A stretch of DNA of 64,000 bases from Denitrificimonas caeni DSM 24390 (GTDB lineage: Bacteria; Pseudomonadota; Gammaproteobacteria; Pseudomonadales; Pseudomonadaceae): contig NZ_ATXQ01000004.1 in assembly GCF_000421765.1 (NCBI RefSeq), forward strand, positions 186,001 to 250,000, written 5' to 3'. The notes beneath the pieces are model-generated. The model was not told the DNA's origin, ran no database searches, and worked only from the letters and a program-made list of their open reading frames with translations. Shown piece after piece: positions 59,139 to 64,000 of the stretch. Each line of letters starts with the position of its first letter. Position 1 is the stretch's first letter. Made by a program: the position numbers and the translations under genes.

Positions 59139-61970
59139 ATGCAAGAAAGCGTAATGCAGCGCATGTGGAGCAGCGCCCACCTATCCGGTGGAAATGCTGC
59201 CTATGTGGAAGAGCTATATGAACTCTACCTGCACGATCCGAACTCCGTATCGGAAGAGTGGCGTACTTATTTTCAAAAGCTGCCTGCCGATGGCGGTATA
59301 AGTACTGACGTTTCACACTCGACTGTTCGTGATCAATTTGTCTTATTGGCGAAAAACCAAAGACGTGCTCAGCCAGTGTCTGCTGGCAGTATCAGTACTG
59401 AGCATGAGAAAAAACAAGTTGAAGTGCTTCGTCTAATTCAAGCCTACCGTATGCGTGGCCATCAAGCGTCGCAGCTTGATCCGCTCGGTTTGTGGGTGCG
59501 CCCAATGCAGGCTGACTTGACCGTACATCATTACGGTTTGACTGATTCCGATCTTGATAGCGTCTTCCGTACCGGCGATTTAAATATCGGTAAAGAAGAA
59601 GCTACGCTACGCGAGATTCAACAATCTTTACAAGATACCTATTGCCGCACTATTGGTGCTGAATTTACTCACATTGTTGATTCAGAGCAGCGTCGCTGGT
59701 TCCAGCAACGACTGGAAAGTGTGCGCAGCCGTCCTGGCTTTTCTCCCGAAGTGCGAACGCATATTCTTGAGCGTTTGACTGCTGGTGAAGGCCTCGAGAA
59801 ATATTTAGGCACCAAGTACCCAGGTACTAAGCGCTTTGGTCTTGAAGGTGGCGAAAGTCTTATTCCGTTAATGGATGAGATTATTCAGCGTACCGGTGCC
59901 TACGGCGCGAAAGAAATTGTTGTCGGTATGGCGCACCGTGGGCGTCTCAACGTTCTAGTCAATACCTATGGTAAAAACCCTCGCGATTTGTTTGATGAGT
60001 TTGATGGTAAGCGCGTTGAAGGCTTAGCCTCAGGTGACGTGAAATATCACCAAGGTTTTTCATCTAACGTGATGACTCCAGGCGGCGAAGTCCACTTGGC
60101 ACTGAGCTTTAACCCATCGCATCTTGAGATTGTTTCTCCAGTGGTTGAGGGTTCTGTGCGTGCGCGTCAAGACCGTCGCAATGATCCAGACGGTGACAAA
60201 GTTATTCCAGTAACCATTCACGGTGACTCTGCATTTGCAGGGCAGGGTGTGGTTCTAGAAACTTTCCAAATGTCGCAAACCCGTGGTTTTAAAACCGGCG
60301 GTACAATTCGTGTTGTGATCAATAACCAAGTTGGTTTTACTACCAGTAAGCCTGAAGATACGCGCTCAACTGAATATGCAACAGATGTTGCAAAAATGAT
60401 TCAAGCGCCTATTTTGCACGTCAATGGTGATGATCCAGAAGCGGTGTTGTTTGTAACTCAGCTTGCGGTTGACTACCGTATGCAGTTTAAGCGTGACGTA
60501 GTGATTGATTTGGTGTGCTACCGCCGACGCGGGCACAACGAAGCTGATGAACCAAGCGGTACGCAGCCACTGATGTACCAACTGATTAGCAAGCAGCGCA
60601 CGACGCGTGAGCTTTATGCTGACTCATTGGTGAAAGATGGCGTACAAACTGTTGAGCAAGTGCAAGCGTTAAGCGATGAATACCGCACTGCGCTGGATAA
60701 TGGTCTGCACGTTGTACAAAGTTTAGTTAAAGAACCTAACAAAGAGCTGTTTGTCGACTGGCGTCCATACCTCGGTCATAAGTGGACTCCGCATTACGAC
60801 ACTCGCTTTGATTTGAAAACGCTGCAAGAATTAGCACTCAAATTGCAAGATACGCCAGATGGTTTTGTCGTTCAGCGTCAAGTGTCGAAGATTCTTGAAG
60901 ACCGTCAAAAAATGGCGGCTGGTGCTTTGCCAATTAACTGGGGCTTTGCCGAAACAACGGCTTATGCCACGTTGTTATTTGAAGGCTATCCGATTCGTTT
61001 CACCGGCCAAGATGTCGGCCGTGGCACGTTCTCGCACCGTCATGCGGTTCTGCATAACCAAAAAGATGGCGAAACCTATCTTGGTTTGCAAAACCTCTAC
61101 AAAGATCAGCCACGTTTCGATATGTATGACTCATTCCTTTCCGAGGAGGCAGTTTTAGCATTCGAATACGGTTATGCCAGCACCATGCCTAATGCGCTGG
61201 TGATTTGGGAAGCCCAGTTTGGTGACTTCGCCAACGGTGCACAGGTGGTGATTGACCAATTTATTACCAGTGGTGAAACCAAGTGGGGCCGTTTATCCGG
61301 TCTAACGATGTTGTTGCCACATGGTTATGAAGGTCAAGGCCCTGAGCACTCATCAGCGCGTCTAGAACGCTACTTGCAATTATGTGCTGAGCACAACATC
61401 CAAGTCTGTGTGCCGACTACGCCAGCGCAGGTTTACCACATGCTGCGTCGTCAAGCGATTCGTCCATTGCGTAAGCCGTTGATCGCGTTAACACCGAAGT
61501 CTTTACTGCGTCATAAGTTGGCTATTTCATCTTTAGAAGACTTAGCAGAAGGCACGTTCCAGAACGTCATCGGCGAGATCGATACATTGGATGCGGATAA
61601 AGTTGATCGCGTGATCATGTGCAGCGGCAAGGTCTACTACGACTTGCTAGAAAAACGTCGTAATGAAGGCCAAGACAACATTGCTATCGTGCGTATTGAA
61701 CAGCTGTACCCATTCCCTGAGGATGACTTGACCGAGGAACTTGCCAAGTACAAGAACCTTGAGCGTGTCGTTTGGTGTCAAGAAGAGCCAATGAACCAAG
61801 GGGCGTGGTATTGCAGTCAGCACCACATGCGCCGCGTTGCAAGTGCTTACAAGCCAACTTTAGAGTTGCAGTATGCAGGTCGTGTCGCATCAGCGTCTCC
61901 AGCTTGTGGTTATGCATCAATGCATGCCGAGCAGCAAGAGCAACTGTTGCAAGATGCTTTTAGCGTTTAA
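59139..61970 (+). CDS. sucA: 2-oxoglutarate dehydrogenase E1 component
   Basis: 943 residues, thiamine diphosphate enzyme. GMAHRGRLNVLVN, HGDSAFAGQGVV (Mg/ThDP), VCYRRRGHNEADEPSGTQP and FGDFANGAQVVIDQFI are typical. The N-terminal SGGNAAYVEELYELYLHDPNSV is the E2-binding part. It decarboxylates 2-oxoglutarate and transfers succinyl to SucB. Confidence 0.97.
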   Translation: MQESVMQRMWSSAHLSGGNAAYVEELYELYLHDPNSVSEEWRTYFQKLPADGGISTDVSHSTVRDQFVLLAKNQRRAQPVSAGSISTEHEKKQVEVLRLIQAYRMRGHQASQLDPLGLWVRPMQADLTVHHYGLTDSDLDSVFRTGDLNIGKEEATLREIQQSLQDTYCRTIGAEFTHIVDSEQRRWFQQRLESVRSRPGFSPEVRTHILERLTAGEGLEKYLGTKYPGTKRFGLEGGESLIPLMDEIIQRTGAYGAKEIVVGMAHRGRLNVLVNTYGKNPRDLFDEFDGKRVEGLASGDVKYHQGFSSNVMTPGGEVHLALSFNPSHLEIVSPVVEGSVRARQDRRNDPDGDKVIPVTIHGDSAFAGQGVVLETFQMSQTRGFKTGGTIRVVINNQVGFTTSKPEDTRSTEYATDVAKMIQAPILHVNGDDPEAVLFVTQLAVDYRMQFKRDVVIDLVCYRRRGHNEADEPSGTQPLMYQLISKQRTTRELYADSLVKDGVQTVEQVQALSDEYRTALDNGLHVVQSLVKEPNKELFVDWRPYLGHKWTPHYDTRFDLKTLQELALKLQDTPDGFVVQRQVSKILEDRQKMAAGALPINWGFAETTAYATLLFEGYPIRFTGQDVGRGTFSHRHAVLHNQKDGETYLGLQNLYKDQPRFDMYDSFLSEEAVLAFEYGYASTMPNALVIWEAQFGDFANGAQVVIDQFITSGETKWGRLSGLTMLLPHGYEGQGPEHSSARLERYLQLCAEHNIQVCVPTTPAQVYHMLRRQAIRPLRKPLIALTPKSLLRHKLAISSLEDLAEGTFQNVIGEIDTLDADKVDRVIMCSGKVYYDLLEKRRNEGQDNIAIVRIEQLYPFPEDDLTEELAKYKNLERVVWCQEEPMNQGAWYCSQHHMRRVASAYKPTLELQYAGRVASASPACGYASMHAEQQEQLLQDAFSV

Positions 61971-61979
61971 ATCAGCGAG

Positions 61980-62009
61980 AAAGCCGCATTGATAAGCAGT
62001 GCGGCTTTT
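61980..62009 (+). terminator. Attenuator-like hairpin between sucA and sucB
   Basis: GCCGCATT (61983-61990) pairs with AGTGCGGC (61998-62005), one G-T pair, followed by TTTT. It likely gives partial termination within the operon. Confidence 0.65.
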
Positions 62010-62042
62010 AAGTAACAACCGAATTTATAGGAACACATTATT

Positions 62043-63254
62043 ATGGCTATCGAAATTAAAGCCCCAGCATTTCCCGAGTCGGTCGCTGATGGCACCGTTG
62101 CAACCTGGCACAAACAAGTTGGCGATGCAGTTAAGCGTGATGAACTGATCGTTGATATCGAAACTGACAAAGTTGTGATGGAAGTGTTAGCAGAAGCTGA
62201 TGGCGTGCTGACTGAAATCGTTGCTAACGAAGGCGACACAGTATTAAGCGCCGAGCTCTTAGGCCGTCTTGACACAGATGCTGTGGCTGCTGCACCTGCG
62301 GCGACTGCTCCATCTGCACCTGCTGCAAACGCTGCTGCTCCAGCTGCTACTGCAACTGGCGATGCTATTTTGTCACCAGCAGCACGTAAAATTGCTGATG
62401 AAAATGCCCTCAATCCAGCATCGATTCCAGGCACTGGTAAAGACGGTCGTGTCACTAAAGAAGACGCTGTTGCTGCGGTCGCTAATAAACCAGCCGCAGC
62501 ACCAAAAGCCGCTGCACCAGCCGCTGAAGCACCACTGTTCGCAGCCGGTGATCGCGTTGAAAAACGTGTGCCAATGACTCGCTTGCGTAAAAAAGTTGCT
62601 GAGCGTTTGGTTGAAGCTCAATCATCTATGGCAATGTTGACTACGTTTAACGAAGTTAACATGAAGCCAATTATGGATCTGCGTAGCAAATACAAAGATT
62701 TGTTTGAAAAGACCCATAACGGTGTACGTTTAGGCTTTATGTCGTTCTTTGTTAAGGCAGCGGTTGAAGCACTAAAACGTCAGCCTGGCGTGAACGCTTC
62801 GATTGATGGTGACGATATCGTTTACCACGGCTACCAAGATATTGGTGTTGCAGTTTCGAGCGATCGTGGTCTGGTTGTGCCTGTTTTACGTAACGCAGAG
62901 TTCATGAGCCTTGCCGAAATTGAAGGCGGTATTAACACCTACGGTCGTAAAGCTAAAGACGGTAAACTGACTTTAGAAGAAATGACCGGTGGTACTTTCA
63001 CCATTTCAAACGGTGGTGTGTTCGGTTCTTTACTGTCAACGCCAATCGTTAACCCACCACAAACAGCAATCTTGGGTATGCATAAAATCCAAGAGCGCCC
63101 AATGGCGGTGAATGGCGAAGTAGTGATTTTACCGATGATGTATTTAGCATTATCCTATGACCACCGTTTAATTGATGGCAAAGAAGCAGTGACTTTCCTT
63201 GTCACCATGAAAAACTTATTAGAAGACCCAGCACGCTTATTGCTGGACATCTGA
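62043..63254 (+). CDS. sucB: Dihydrolipoyllysine succinyltransferase (E2 of 2-oxoglutarate dehydrogenase)
   Basis: 403 residues. One lipoyl domain with K43 ([11 protein letters not shown]), an Ala/Pro linker, the E3-binding domain ([34 protein letters not shown]), and the catalytic domain with SYDHRLIDG. It forms the core of the complex. It begins after TATAGGA. Confidence 0.97.
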   Translation: MAIEIKAPAFPESVADGTVATWHKQVGDAVKRDELIVDIETDKVVMEVLAEADGVLTEIVANEGDTVLSAELLGRLDTDAVAAAPAATAPSAPAANAAAPAATATGDAILSPAARKIADENALNPASIPGTGKDGRVTKEDAVAAVANKPAAAPKAAAPAAEAPLFAAGDRVEKRVPMTRLRKKVAERLVEAQSSMAMLTTFNEVNMKPIMDLRSKYKDLFEKTHNGVRLGFMSFFVKAAVEALKRQPGVNASIDGDDIVYHGYQDIGVAVSSDRGLVVPVLRNAEFMSLAEIEGGINTYGRKAKDGKLTLEEMTGGTFTISNGGVFGSLLSTPIVNPPQTAILGMHKIQERPMAVNGEVVILPMMYLALSYDHRLIDGKEAVTFLVTMKNLLEDPARLLLDI

Positions 63255-63259
63255 TTATT

Positions 63260-63293
63260 CTACAGCCGCTTATTTTGTTGTAGGCGGCTGTAG
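63260..63293 (+). other. Perfect hairpin between sucB and lpd
   Basis: Ten-base arms CTACAGCCGC (63260-63269) and GCGGCTGTAG (63284-63293), 14-base loop, no T tract. Probably a processing or mRNA-stability element. Confidence 0.6.
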
Positions 63294-63313
63294 TGTGGCG
63301 ACATGCCACTTAA

Positions 63314-64000
<687 letters not shown>

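Overview
The window looks like chromosomal core sequence from a gammaproteobacterium of the Pseudomonadaceae, probably a lineage with lower GC than classical Pseudomonas. The base composition looks close to balanced by eye; I did not compute it. The evidence is gene content and order remembered from Pseudomonas: iscA-distal hscA-fdx-iscX-ndk-rlmN-pilF-rodZ-ispG-hisS-yfgM-bamB-der, zipA-ligA, minCDE-rluA, apt/anr/hemN, two tandem cbb3 oxidase operons followed by ccoGHIS, and gltA facing sdhCDAB-sucAB-lpd. I see no insertion sequence, prophage, CRISPR array, rRNA or tRNA.

Layout. Bases 1-12360 (plus strand) carry Fe-S assembly, nucleotide metabolism, RNA modification, type IV pilus and cell-shape factors, isoprenoid synthesis, His-tRNA charging, outer-membrane assembly, a ribosome GTPase, and a transaminase/omega-amidase pair. 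After a 346-base gap come zipA and ligA (12707-15961), a candidate small RNA, a small acetyltransferase, and a DAHP synthase on the minus strand whose leader looks like an attenuator. Bases 17877-24650 (minus) are a six-gene MoxR/DUF58/DUF4381/BatA/BatB/BatD aerotolerance-type operon. Then come rluA-minEDC (minus), lpxL and a patatin lipase (plus), and two divergently transcribed L,D-transpeptidase genes.

Bases 32177-50468 are almost entirely low-oxygen respiration on the minus strand: cydABX (bd-I-type quinol oxidase with the 39-residue CydX), apt, the oxygen-sensing regulator anr, an atypical hemN, a SafE-like exporter, ccoSIHG for cbb3 maturation, and two complete ccoNOQP operons. Anr boxes fit here: a perfect one with class II spacing before hemN, and a 9/10 match before ccoN2. 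Bases 50630-53891 hold small accessory genes: a hydrolase, a LysR regulator, ppnP, a hydroxyacid dehydrogenase, and a cysteine-cluster protein preceded by a tiny coupled ORF. Bases 53967-64000 are the TCA block, with gltA divergent from sdhCDAB-sucAB-lpd. The electrons from SdhCDAB enter the quinone pool used by the oxidases upstream.

No large unknown gene system is present. The most interesting material is regulatory or concerns unusual variants: the Tyr/Phe leader peptide with terminator before DAHP synthase, the candidate sRNA after ligA, structured leaders before sdhC and sucA, HemN lacking its fourth motif cysteine, and BatB with a lost MIDAS motif.
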